DNA of 19,422 bases from Lentisphaera sp. (GTDB lineage Bacteria; Verrucomicrobiota; Lentisphaeria; Victivallales; GWF2-50-93), in the NCBI GenBank assembly GCA_020721745.1, contig DYMC01000021.1, positions 1 through 19,422 on the forward strand. Reading direction: 5' to 3'. The notes below the pieces were generated by a model, which worked only from the letters and a program-made list of their open reading frames with translations, searched no databases and was not told where the DNA came from. Of this stretch, positions 7,648-15,380 are shown piece by piece; positions within the stretch are counted from its first letter, which is position 1; every line of letters begins with the position of its first letter. The position numbers and the translations under genes are program-made.

Positions 7648-8201
7648 CTTAGGATTATTAGTTTGTCCGGTCTTTTCTTCAGCGTGGTCTCGACTTGCTG
7701 TCCGCTTATCTTTTTTATTTGCAGGTAGATTTCCTCGGAGGGGTTTACCCCCTGCTGTCCGTAGACCTCCGCCGGATCGAGCCTGATGGTGTCGCCCTCC
7801 CTTACGAAGAAGGATCTGCCGCTGGCCGTGGCGCTTATCGCGGCTATCGCGGAGCCGTCCTCTGTTTCGACTATCCCGCTCACCTTGAGGCCGCGAAGCA
7901 TGGCCGGGGCTCCGGAGGGGGTCCATTCATCCAAGTCGCTCGAGCCGTAGTCGAAGGGGCTGTTGTCGGGCATCTGAACATCGTCTTTCTGCATCGGGGG
8001 GGCATCTTTTCCGGGGATTGTCTTGGTGCCGGGCTTTTCGGCGGCATGTTTTTTTGTCCCGTCTTCCGGCGGCGTGGCTGTCTTTCCGGCCATCGGCTTG
8101 TCCGGATCTGCCTGGTCCGCCGTTTCTCCCGACGTGGGCGCCACGAGGAGCATCATGGCGGCCATGGCCAGGGCGAATGGTGTGTTTACCTTGATTTTCA
8201 T
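7644..8201 (-). CDS. PilP/GspC-like periplasmic alignment protein
   Basis: The 185-residue product has an N-terminal hydrophobic segment (about 8-22, signal peptide or anchor), a Pro/Lys/Asp-rich flexible linker (30-100), and a small beta-rich domain (103-185) that opens GLKVSGIVETEDGSAIAAIS and includes FFVREGDTI. This layout and the 'L.V.GI..... .A.I......F.V..GD.I' pattern are those of PilP and of the homology region of GspC, which link the inner-membrane platform (PilN/PilO or GspL/GspM) to the N-domain of the secretin. The gene lies between gspF and gspD, with its ATG two bases past the gspF stop and its own stop overlapping the gspD start. It lacks an obvious lipobox, so it is not a typical PilP lipoprotein. 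Choice between PilP and GspC is open. Confidence 0.75.
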   Translation of the reverse strand: MKIKVNTPFALAMAAMMLLVAPTSGETADQADPDKPMAGKTATPPEDGTKKHAAEKPGTKTIPGKDAPPMQKDDVQMPDNSPFDYGSSDLDEWTPSGAPAMLRGLKVSGIVETEDGSAIAAISATASGRSFFVREGDTIRLDPAEVYGQQGVNPSEEIYLQIKKISGQQVETTLKKRPDKLIILR

Positions 8202-8203
8202 CT

Positions 8204-9448
8204 TCAGTGTTGTCCTGTTGTTGCGGCTACGAGAGCTATGAAGAAAGCGATATAGACGAATCCGACTATTCCCCCGACCACAACGAACAGCGCGGGCTCG
8301 ATGAGTTTGGACAGCAGCCCTATTCTTTCCTTGAGTTCCAGTTCGCTGAATTCTGCCACCCTTGCAAGGCTCTCGTCCATGTGTCCGGTGTTTTCACCCA
8401 CGGTTACCATCGCCTCGGTGAAGGGCGAATACCTGCCTATTTCCGTGGCGCGGATTCCGGTCGAGAGGGGATGCCCCTGCTTCACCAGGCTCTTTATCTT
8501 TCCGATTTCATCGCGGTAGTGCATGTTGCCCACGGATCCGATGGTGAATTCGAGCGCATCCACTATGTTTATGCCGCTGGAGAGGAGTATGCCCATCGTC
8601 CGTCCCCATAGAGCGTTGGCCGATGAAGCGAACGCCTTGCCTAGCAGAGGGATGCGGAGGGAGAGCCTGTCTATCTCGATTCCGATCTCTTTGTTTCTCC
8701 GCCCCAGGACCACAGCGGCCACGGCCAGGGCTGGAACGATCAGCAGATACACGCCGTAGTCCTGGAGGAACGCGGACACGTCCACCAGCGCCTGTGTGAT
8801 GGCGGGCAGCTTCCCGGAGCGGGCGCTGATGAACTTTATTATCTTGGGTATCACCTTGTGCATCAGGAAGATGACGATGCCAACGGTTGTGGCTATTACT
8901 ATGGCAGGATACACCATGGCCTGTATCATGTTTCCGCGAAGTTCGCGGCGGCCTGCCATCAGAGACGCCGCGTAGTCGCACATCCTGTCCACGGAGCCGT
9001 TCGCCTCTCCGGCGGCGATTAGCCCGATGATGACATCGCCGAGGAAGCCGGCTTCTTTCCTGAGCGCCGCCGTCAGTGTGGAGCCATCATGCACCTTGTT
9101 GGCGACGCAGTAGAGGGCGCGCGAGAGCATGGCCGGGCTTTGGGCCGCGACGGTCCGAATGGCGCTCAATATCGGCACGCCGGCGCGCAGAAGTGTCCCG
9201 AGCTGGAGCAGCGCCTGTTCTGTTTTTTTCCGTGGGATCATGTATCCGGCCATTGTCTTTTCGGTGTCTGAGCGCTCCCGCAATGTCGCGTAGGCGGGGT
9301 TGGCCGTCCTCTCCTTCATCTCCTCTATCTTGAGTATGATGAGTTTGCGCTTCTTAAGGTCTCGCTCGACATCCGCGGCTGTCTCTGCGGTCGCGATTCC
9401 GGTGTCTTTGCCGCCATTGGACTTGATGGTGTATTTATAGACGGGCAT
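8204..9448 (-). CDS. gspF: Inner-membrane platform protein GspF/PilC
   Basis: The polytopic platform protein couples the assembly and retraction ATPases to pilin insertion. The 414-residue length fits the family. Seen: N-terminal MPVYKYTIKSNGGKDTGI, the family start pattern, then two repeated T2SSF domains at about 75-200 and 277-403. Each carries the conserved helix pattern, such as QLGTLLRAGVPILSAI (82-97), GEANGSVDRM (147-156), GILLSSGINIVDALE (286-300) and GENTGHMDESLARVAEF (351-367). Membrane segments lie at about 176-197, 231-249 and 384-408, the last with EPALFVVVGGIVGFVYIA. A GAGGTAG Shine-Dalgarno sits just before the ATG. It follows gspE by 43 bases, one of the larger gaps in the operon. 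Confidence 0.95.
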   Translation of the reverse strand: MPVYKYTIKSNGGKDTGIATAETAADVERDLKKRKLIILKIEEMKERTANPAYATLRERSDTEKTMAGYMIPRKKTEQALLQLGTLLRAGVPILSAIRTVAAQSPAMLSRALYCVANKVHDGSTLTAALRKEAGFLGDVIIGLIAAGEANGSVDRMCDYAASLMAGRRELRGNMIQAMVYPAIVIATTVGIVIFLMHKVIPKIIKFISARSGKLPAITQALVDVSAFLQDYGVYLLIVPALAVAAVVLGRRNKEIGIEIDRLSLRIPLLGKAFASSANALWGRTMGILLSSGINIVDALEFTIGSVGNMHYRDEIGKIKSLVKQGHPLSTGIRATEIGRYSPFTEAMVTVGENTGHMDESLARVAEFSELELKERIGLLSKLIEPALFVVVGGIVGFVYIAFFIALVAATTGQH

Positions 9449-9491
9449 TTTCTACCTCGCTATCTCCGCCGGCATGTGTTTATTTGTGGGT

Positions 9492-10925
9492 TCATATGAC
9501 ATCCCTTACTTCCTCGACGGTGGTCAGGCCGCGCAGTATCTTGGATGCGCCGTCCCTCTTCAGGTCCGGCATCCCGAGCTGTCCGAACGCATAGTCCGCA
9601 AACTTGAATTCATCCTCGCCGCCGAGTATCATCCTGCGTATGGTTTCGTCAACCGCTATCATCTCGTAGATGCCCGTCCTGCCGGAGTAGCCGCTGCCCC
9701 CGCAGAACTGGCATCCCACTGGTTCCGGGACATTGGCAGGCGATGCTGCGTCCCACCCGAAGAAATCCCGCTCGTCGGCGGTGGCCGGGCGCTGCTTCAC
9801 GCAATGCCTGCACGGCATCCTCACAAGACGCTGGGCGATGGACAGCTTCATGGTGGATGCCACAAGAAACGGCGCGACACCCAGATTCACAAGCCTGGTA
9901 AGCACGCCCGCCGCATTGTTCGTGTGCAAAGTGGACAGCACGAGATGTCCGGTCAGGGATGCCTTCACCGCGATGTCTCCGGTCTCGGCATCCCTGATCT
10001 CGCCGATCATCATTATGTCCGGATCGTGGCGCAGGACGCTGCGGAGCGCCCTGTTGAATGTGACTCTTCCGTCGTCTGCGTCTATCTTGATCTGCGTAAC
10101 TCCCTCTATCGGGCTCTCGACAGGGTCTTCGATGCTGACGATGTGGTGGTCTCCATTCTTGCGCAGGTGGCGGAGAGCCGCATAGAGGGTGGTCGTCTTG
10201 CCGCTGCCGGTTGGTCCCGACAGGAGGATTATCCCGTTGGGCTCGTCAAGAGCCCTGAGGAAGATTTTCAGGTGGGCGCTGTCCATTCCAAGATTTTCCA
10301 TGGACTCGAGGGAGTCGTCCGTCCCCTGGGTGAGGATGCGCAGTGTCAGATGCTCGCCGTAGAGCGATGGTATGGTGGCGACTCTGAGGCTTATGTCGTC
10401 TCCGGAAAGTTTCATCCGGATGTTCCCGTCGAGAGGGATTCTCTTCTCGGCTATATCCAGGCCCGCCATTATCTTAATGACGGAGACGAGCTCTTTGAGA
10501 GGCTCATGCGCTATCCTGCGGTCCGTGCGTATTCTGCCGTCTATCCTCATGCGTATGGTGCCCTCGTCGCGGGATGGGTGGATATGGATGTCCGATGCCC
10601 TGAGCTGTATTGCGCGGCTCAGGAGCCGTTCGAAGAGTCCGGTCGCCGTGTTCGCCGCCCCGGCGCTGCTCAGATCGGGGTAGTATCTCCTCAGCGCCTT
10701 TTCGAAGATGTCGCGGTCTTTGGGCATTATCATTTCGGTCCGCAGCCCGCTTATGCGTTCGACATGCTCTATCGCCGAAATGTCATCTGGATCCCTGACG
10801 GCGACCTGGACCGTGTCGTTGTGGATGGCAAGTGGCAGTATTCCCAGGCGTCTGGCCAGTGCGCCCGGCACGATGTCTATTGCCTTCTGGTCTATTATGA
10901 TTCTGCCGACGTCTATCTGCTTCAT
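9492..10925 (-). CDS. gspE: Assembly ATPase GspE/PilB
   Basis: Cytoplasmic hexameric ATPase that powers pseudopilus or pilus assembly. The 477-residue product has a short MshEN-like N-domain (about 8-85, with ARRLGILPLAI), the SDIHIHPSRD segment (111-120), Walker A GPTGSGKT (237-244), Asp box SIEDPVE (264-270), Walker B IMMIGEIRD (304-312), His box TGHLVLSTLH (325-334), and a zinc-type tetracysteine C372-x2-C375 ... C405-x2-C408. The tetracysteine loop marks it as an assembly ATPase rather than a PilT. It is shorter at the N-terminus than PilB proteins, which often carry an extra N-terminal domain. ATG at 10925 overlaps the preceding gene's stop as ATGA. Confidence 0.95.
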   Translation of the reverse strand: MKQIDVGRIIIDQKAIDIVPGALARRLGILPLAIHNDTVQVAVRDPDDISAIEHVERISGLRTEMIMPKDRDIFEKALRRYYPDLSSAGAANTATGLFERLLSRAIQLRASDIHIHPSRDEGTIRMRIDGRIRTDRRIAHEPLKELVSVIKIMAGLDIAEKRIPLDGNIRMKLSGDDISLRVATIPSLYGEHLTLRILTQGTDDSLESMENLGMDSAHLKIFLRALDEPNGIILLSGPTGSGKTTTLYAALRHLRKNGDHHIVSIEDPVESPIEGVTQIKIDADDGRVTFNRALRSVLRHDPDIMMIGEIRDAETGDIAVKASLTGHLVLSTLHTNNAAGVLTRLVNLGVAPFLVASTMKLSIAQRLVRMPCRHCVKQRPATADERDFFGWDAASPANVPEPVGCQFCGGSGYSGRTGIYEMIAVDETIRRMILGGEDEFKFADYAFGQLGMPDLKRDGASKILRGLTTVEEVRDVI

Positions 10926-11635
10926 GGTGTGTCGCCTTTTTGCTGGAAGAAGATGGTCATGTCGAAGCTCATTGCCAGGATTCTCTGTGTTCCATCGGAA
11001 GCCGTTATGCCATCTGCGTTCTTTTCAATGGAGAAGTTGTTGATTTCTATTGATTTGCTGATGCCGTCCATCTCCCTGAGGAATCCGAGCAGGCTGCCAT
11101 AGCCCCCATATAGCTTGTAGCGGTATTTTCTCCTCCCTATGCCAGGAAGGATATTCTTTGCGGGGGGCTCCAGGGCGTTTTCGTCCGGGGTGGTCTTCCT
11201 GCTGCTTCCGGCAGCGGCTTTGCCCTGGATTTTGCCGTCGCCGCCGTCGCCATGTATCAGTTCTTCGCTGCCAAGTGCGAGTTCGTTGTTTGTCACCAGT
11301 TTCCTCACCGTGTTCAGAATGTCCGGCAGTTCTTCGGCATCCGCGAGGAAGCTCAGTCTGGTGCTTTCCGCCTTCTCCTTCCAGGTCTCTGCGCTCTGGC
11401 CGAGCTCCCTGGACTGCTCCTCCAGGTCGCTTACCTCCTGCGCATCCGCGGCCTCCGAAGGCATCTTCTTCGAGAGGGCCTTCACTTCCGCGGCGAGAGG
11501 TCTCGATAGGGTTCTCGAGAAGAACAGCGCGGTGGAGAGGCTGATTCCTGCGCCGATCAATATGCGCGACATGAGACTGGTCTTGTCCCAGAGTTCGGAG
11601 AACTCCTTTTTCCATGCCAACAGTTGCTTTTTCAT
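10922..11635 (-). CDS. GspM/PilO-like inner-membrane assembly protein
   Basis: The 237-residue product has a short cytoplasmic N-terminus, one membrane segment (about 21-39), a coiled-coil (about 47-95) and a periplasmic domain (about 105-232) with a low-complexity insertion (128-160, Gly/Ala/Ser/Lys rich). The motif YGSLLGFLREMDGISKSIEINNFSI is split over residues 179-203 and matches the conserved ferredoxin-like fold of PilO ('Y..l..Fl..L......i.i...'). PilO/GspM pairs with PilN/GspL in the inner membrane and contacts PilP/GspC. Its ATG lies 4 bases after the GspL-like stop, and gspE overlaps its end, exactly the neighbours expected. Sequence conservation in this family is low; assignment rests on topology, motif and position. 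Confidence 0.8.
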   Translation of the reverse strand: MKKQLLAWKKEFSELWDKTSLMSRILIGAGISLSTALFFSRTLSRPLAAEVKALSKKMPSEAADAQEVSDLEEQSRELGQSAETWKEKAESTRLSFLADAEELPDILNTVRKLVTNNELALGSEELIHGDGGDGKIQGKAAAGSSRKTTPDENALEPPAKNILPGIGRRKYRYKLYGGYGSLLGFLREMDGISKSIEINNFSIEKNADGITASDGTQRILAMSFDMTIFFQQKGDTP

Positions 11636-11639
11636 GTGT

Positions 11640-13031
11640 TCATCCCCCTCCAGCTGTCACGACACACCTGAAGCTCATCTCCTCCCCGTCCTTCTTCCGC
11701 TTCAATCCTTCGGAGAGGAGTGTCAGCCCTTGCCCGGAGAGGCGTTTGTGAAAGTCCGAGATGAAGAGGGCAAGGTCCTTCTGGTGCAGGGTTTCGCCAT
11801 CTATGGAGACCCGTGCCCCGTCGTGGGCGATCCTGTTGATCCTCGTGTATCTGAGCCTGTATCGGGAGAGAAGGCCGAGCACGGCCATGAGGTCCGGCGG
11901 CACCCTTTTTGAATTCTCCAGGAACTCGACTGTCTCCCTGCACGCGGAAATTTCTCTCCTGCTGTTCTTTATCTCCGCCGTCAGGGTGTTTTTTCTGGCG
12001 ATCAGTTTTTCCTCCTCGGCGATCGCGGAGGATATGTGGCGCTTGGCCGCGTGCAGCTGCACAAACTGGACCGCGAGGGCAAGGATGGTCGCCGCGATCA
12101 TTGCGACGCATATGTATGTTCCGGTTGTCCTTGGATCCCTCTTTGGTGGTTCTGGGGCCGCGAGGGCGAAGTCGGAGTCGGGACGGTTTGTCCGGGCGGA
12201 GTCTAGGATGTCGAAGAGTTCATCGAGGCATTCCTCGAATTTGGATTCTCTCGCCTTCTCCGTCTTGAGCGCTTCTGCGATGCTTTCCGCAAGGCCGTCC
12301 TGCTCGTCTCCGACGACCAGGAGCCGCAGTGCTTTCTCCTGGAATTCAGGAAGTCTTTTCCCGAGTCGTTCAGCCATTTCCTCCGGTTTGAGATGGGTGT
12401 GTCCGAAGGGCAGGTTTCTCAGTATCATTCCCTTGCCGCCGGATGGCGGCATGAAGGCCAGCGAGTTTTTTTCGAGCACGAAGATCAGCGACTCGGAACG
12501 GTCCCTCGAATTCTTCAGATGCCAGGCGCAGACGAGCATCTGCAGCGATGATATTCCCTTCAACTGGACACCCGCGTGGGCGAACTGTGTTGCGAAGTTC
12601 GCAAAGGATGCCTTCGGGATTGATGCGGCTACGTAGTGCTTCGGGCCGGGCAGGTCGGGCATCTGGGTGCTTCTGGCCGGATTTTGTTCCGGGTGCCATT
12701 GTTCAGCCCGCAGGAAGACCGGGCGTATCTCCTCCGGTTCGACTCCGCTGGCCGACGAGCATTCCCACGCGACAGCGGCGAGCATATCCTCGAATTCCAT
12801 CTGCTTGTCGCTTTCCACGGTGACCTGGAGGATATCCGCCGGCACCACGACGCTGGATTCGGCGCAGTTCCGGATTCCGTGCATCTCGAGCACGTCGAGC
12901 GGAATCGAGTTGAAATCGGAGGCCGGGATGCGGGGCGGGCGGATTCCTCCCGCCTCTCTCAGCCGCACATGGCAATGTGTCTGCGTAAAGATGAGGCCGA
13001 TGGCGTCGTGTCTATTTTTTCGTCCGAACAT
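11640..13031 (-). CDS. GspL-like protein (PilM-PilN fusion)
   Basis: The 463-residue product joins two parts. Residues 1 to about 290 resemble a degenerate actin-like PilM/GspL cytoplasmic domain, starting with RHDAIGLIFTQTHCHVRL and including SLIFVLEKNSLAF (181-193) and a 'LRLLVVGDEQDGLAESI' strand-helix (235-251). After a linker come one membrane segment (305-326), a coiled-coil (328-375) and a periplasmic ferredoxin-like domain of PilN/GspL type (380-460, with YTRINRIAHDGARVSIDGET). In the cell the cytoplasmic part would dock GspE and the membrane part would pair with the PilO/GspM-like protein encoded next. Start ATG at 13031 has GAGGAG upstream and lies 23 bases after the pseudopilin stop. 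Classical type IV pilus loci keep pilM and pilN separate, so this fusion is a type II secretion trait. Confidence 0.8.
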   Translation of the reverse strand: MFGRKNRHDAIGLIFTQTHCHVRLREAGGIRPPRIPASDFNSIPLDVLEMHGIRNCAESSVVVPADILQVTVESDKQMEFEDMLAAVAWECSSASGVEPEEIRPVFLRAEQWHPEQNPARSTQMPDLPGPKHYVAASIPKASFANFATQFAHAGVQLKGISSLQMLVCAWHLKNSRDRSESLIFVLEKNSLAFMPPSGGKGMILRNLPFGHTHLKPEEMAERLGKRLPEFQEKALRLLVVGDEQDGLAESIAEALKTEKARESKFEECLDELFDILDSARTNRPDSDFALAAPEPPKRDPRTTGTYICVAMIAATILALAVQFVQLHAAKRHISSAIAEEEKLIARKNTLTAEIKNSRREISACRETVEFLENSKRVPPDLMAVLGLLSRYRLRYTRINRIAHDGARVSIDGETLHQKDLALFISDFHKRLSGQGLTLLSEGLKRKKDGEEMSFRCVVTAGGG

Positions 13032-13054
13032 ATTTTCTTCTCCTCAAAGGCAAA

Positions 13055-14452
13055 TCAGTCCAGCGAACTGGTCAGATATATTGTTATTTGATTGGATCCA
13101 GGTTTAAGATTCACGTCAAGCACCGACGACTGGAATTTGTTGATGTATTCTCCGGTGTTTATCTCGTAGAACCCGTAGGCATAGAGCTTCCTGCTTCCCG
13201 GCGCAAGACCCAGCTCTTTCTTGAAAGTCACCGACGAGTTCGATGGGTTCCATTCCACATTCGATATTGTCAGTTCCGATTGCGCCAATTTCCGCCCAAG
13301 TTTTTTTTTGGTGTCGTCAATATCAGGATAGAACACCGCGACACGCAGTCTGTTCATGCGGCTAGTGCCCGTCATGCACTTCCATACGATATGGTTGTCC
13401 GCCGTTCTTGCTCCCGCCGTTTTTACCCAGACTGGCTCCGACGACCCGCTATGCGGGATTATCCTTTTGCAGCGGAAATTGTAGTATGGGGAGCTGCCGT
13501 AATCTCTCTCGTCTCCGACAGCATAGTTTGTGCTCGCAACCCAGTCCGTTTTCGAGCCGTCCCCTGTGCCGAGATATTCCCATACGAGCTGATTGTCCGT
13601 GGTTTCGTCGCCGACGGATGAGGTATTCCATGCGGGGGCCGAACTTCCGCTGCTGCCCGTGTATGCTTCAGCGACAGAAATGCACCTGAATCTGTATCCG
13701 CTCTCCTTGATTTCGTCCCCTGCGCTGTATGAATGTCCGGCCGCCCAGTCGCCAAGTGACGAAACATCGTCCGCGCCTTGAGGAGGGGTCAGCGGGGAAT
13801 CCGCGTAGAGTTCCTCCTTGACCATCAGGAAGACTGTCAGGCTGCATTTTGCGAGTTCCTCCTCGAAGGCGAACTCCAGATCGTTCTCGTTCCATGACGA
13901 GCCGCCCGTTGCGGAGTCGGAGCCCAGGCTTCGGATTCCGTATATCGTGTCTCCGGCGGCGGCATCCTTCCATGTTCCATCGCTCTTCTGTATCTGCCAG
14001 TCATTCCCCCAGCCGTCAACGATATCAGTGCCTGTGTAGTAGTATGGCCCGCTCCATCCGCATTGAAGGCTTACGTCAGTCCCCCCGGGAAGAGATGACC
14101 ATGCTGTTCCAGTCTCGGGCCATGCGCCGGCTCCAGTGAAATCGAATGAGACAAGCCCTGTCTTCACATTGGAATTCACCAGTGCAGCATCAAAAATCTC
14201 GGCAAGGACTTTGCCCTCGTCCACGCTGATGACAATTGGAAGGCGCCCCATGTCGGAAATGAAGCGTGTCGCGCCGCCGCCGTCGCCCTCGACCGCATCG
14301 CGGACGGCATTGCCCAACTGCGTAGTTTTTTCCACTCTGGGTTCCTCGGTCGCGTCTCCGATCATCGAGACGGTGACGGACGCGACGACGGCCAATATGC
14401 CGAGGACGACCACAAGCTCCATCAGTGAAAAGCTCTTCCTATTTGAATTCAC
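13055..14452 (-). CDS. Large pseudopilin with two tandem carbohydrate-binding-like modules
   Basis: The GTG start at 14452 is supported by AAGGAAG about 9 bases upstream. The N-terminal KSFSLMELVVVLGILAVVAS is a class III signal with Glu at +5 but Ser instead of Gly at -1. The body follows a GspG-like plan seen in PVC-group pseudopilins: ISDMGRLPIVIS (65-76), CGWSGPYYYTG (131-141), DIVDGWGNDWQIQ (143-155) and GIRSLGSDS (172-180). Inserted after this are two homologous modules, about 236-295 and 304-361, each starting with W..... .Y..GD, containing one core Cys (C257, C328), a 'SGSS.P.W' turn, and ending 'DN..VW'. These resemble CBM5/12-type chitin-binding-like modules. A C-terminal beta-rich part (365-465) follows. 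It may be a minor tip pseudopilin or adhesin. It follows the GspG-like gene after 163 bases. Confidence 0.85.
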   Translation of the reverse strand: MNSNRKSFSLMELVVVLGILAVVASVTVSMIGDATEEPRVEKTTQLGNAVRDAVEGDGGGATRFISDMGRLPIVISVDEGKVLAEIFDAALVNSNVKTGLVSFDFTGAGAWPETGTAWSSLPGGTDVSLQCGWSGPYYYTGTDIVDGWGNDWQIQKSDGTWKDAAAGDTIYGIRSLGSDSATGGSSWNENDLEFAFEEELAKCSLTVFLMVKEELYADSPLTPPQGADDVSSLGDWAAGHSYSAGDEIKESGYRFRCISVAEAYTGSSGSSAPAWNTSSVGDETTDNQLVWEYLGTGDGSKTDWVASTNYAVGDERDYGSSPYYNFRCKRIIPHSGSSEPVWVKTAGARTADNHIVWKCMTGTSRMNRLRVAVFYPDIDDTKKKLGRKLAQSELTISNVEWNPSNSSVTFKKELGLAPGSRKLYAYGFYEINTGEYINKFQSSVLDVNLKPGSNQITIYLTSSLD

Positions 14453-14615
14453 CGCTCTTGTCTTCCTTTATAGATAATGCTGTAAAAACCGCTAGACTGC
14501 CGCTTTCAAATGCACACGCACGCCAAAGCTGTGAACTCCGACATGCTGCGCCGAATCTAGGCTGGACACTCCTGTCCTATATTTTTCGAGTTCGAACCCT
14601 TGCCGCAACATGGCG
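14453..14615. other. Intergenic gap between two pseudopilin genes
   Basis: These 163 bases contain the hairpin at 14560-14577 and the Shine-Dalgarno AAGGAAG of the downstream pseudopilin. I see no open frame of note, no T-run terminator and no convincing promoter. A TTCGAAC stretch near 14590 looks like a tRNA T-loop but has no matching tRNA arms. Confidence 0.6.
14560..14577 (-). repeat. REP-like hairpin, family member 2
   Basis: On the minus strand this reads GGACAGGAGTGTCCAGCC, with a perfect 5-bp stem GGACA/TGTCC around a 4-base loop. Aligned with the minus-strand-independent copy at 1353-1369 (GGCCAGGAATGTCCGCC), 15 of 17 aligned bases agree apart from one inserted A. Both are in noncoding gaps. 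The shared core CAGGA[A/G]TGTCC plus GCC argues for a dispersed repeat family in this genome. Confidence 0.5.
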
Positions 14616-15269
14616 CTACCATGTCGCCAAAGGCAATAATCTTATCACCGTGTCATCATCGCCCTTTGCAATGTCGCCGTTTGAATCGGGGGCTCTCGTG
14701 GTGTCCAGTGTCTTGTCCGGTCCGGTGCACACGAGGGCGATCCTCTTTTCCTTGTCGCTTCCGCTCGACGGCATAAGCACGCGGTAATAGCCGCCGTATG
14801 GATCCTTCACAACCGGGATTGTCACCGATGTTGTTGGCGCTGCATCCTCGGCCTGTCCAGGTTTTGTCGCCAAGTCCGATGCATCCATCGTAATCTTGCC
14901 CTCCTTGGCGAGATACGGCCCGCGCCGCCCGATCCCCGTTTCAGCGTCATAATCCGGGTATATGATGGTGGTGACCGCGCTGTTCGGATGAGTCTGAGAC
15001 ATGAGAGGCCATAGTCCATAGTCGGAAATGTCGGTCAGTTTTGTCGTGCTCGACTGCACACCGGTGTCGGAGCTGAATCTTCCGAACGCGGCCTGTATGT
15101 CCTGCATCTCGGTCTTCATCACCTTTTCCCTGGCATCGTCCTGGACGTTGCTGAAGTTGGGCAGGACAAGAGTCACCAGCACGCCGAGTATGGCGACAAC
15201 TATCAGGAGTTCGATAAGTGAAAACGGTTTTCTCTTTGCAATCTCGCTCCTGGCGGCATTCTCTTTCAT
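14616..15269 (-). CDS. gspG: GspG-like pseudopilin
   Basis: ATG at 15269 is preferred over TTG at 15284 because GAGGG (15278-15282) sits 8 bases before it and the TTG would overlap that Shine-Dalgarno. The 217-residue product has the leader KRKPFSLIELLIVVAILGVL, with Glu at +5 of the mature protein but Pro at -1 instead of Gly. The helix (16-62) is followed by a GspG-like beta region: RRGPYL (115-120), KDPYGGYYRV (155-164) and LVCTGPDKTLDT (179-190), equivalent to 'GPYL ... DPWGNPY ... S.G.DG' where major pseudopilins bind calcium. It follows an intrinsic terminator that separates it from the first prepilin gene. Likely the main pseudopilus subunit, or one of two. Confidence 0.88.
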   Translation of the reverse strand: MKENAARSEIAKRKPFSLIELLIVVAILGVLVTLVLPNFSNVQDDAREKVMKTEMQDIQAAFGRFSSDTGVQSSTTKLTDISDYGLWPLMSQTHPNSAVTTIIYPDYDAETGIGRRGPYLAKEGKITMDASDLATKPGQAEDAAPTTSVTIPVVKDPYGGYYRVLMPSSGSDKEKRIALVCTGPDKTLDTTRAPDSNGDIAKGDDDTVIRLLPLATW

Positions 15270-15277
15270 CACTGCAT

Positions 15278-15282
15278 CCCTC
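15278..15282 (-). promoter_or_regulatory. Shine-Dalgarno GAGGG deciding the gspG start
   Basis: GAGGG on the minus strand lies 8 bases upstream of ATG 15269. The alternative TTG at 15284 overlaps this site and has no Shine-Dalgarno of its own, so the ATG is chosen. Confidence 0.6.
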
Positions 15283-15325
15283 AAATTAAATTCATGATTT
15301 ATGAACTCCTACAAATGGATTTCCG

Positions 15326-15353
15326 AAAAGAGGCCCGGGGACATCTCCCCGGG
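15326..15353 (-). terminator. Intrinsic terminator between two prepilin genes
   Basis: On the minus strand CCCGGGGA and TCCCCGGG form a perfect 8-bp stem around a GATG loop (15353-15334), followed by CCTCTTTT. It begins 27 bases after the stop of the first prepilin and lies 64 bases before the gspG start. A partial terminator here would let the first pilin be made in excess of the machinery genes downstream. Confidence 0.7.
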
Positions 15354-15380
15354 TTGTGCCACCCATTTTCCCTTTGACGG

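Noticed and set aside
7648..7926. N-terminal extension of the secretin frame
   Set aside because: It overlaps the PilP-like gene, is Arg/Gly/His-rich nonsense and would bury the signal peptide.
9474..11102. A 542-codon open frame on the plus strand
   Set aside because: It lies wholly opposite gspE and part of the PilO-like gene, whose motifs are unmistakable; its translation shows no domain and arises from GC-rich codon bias.
14585..14605. TTCGAAC motif resembling a tRNA T-loop
   Set aside because: The flanking bases do not form a T-stem and no anticodon or acceptor arms surround it.
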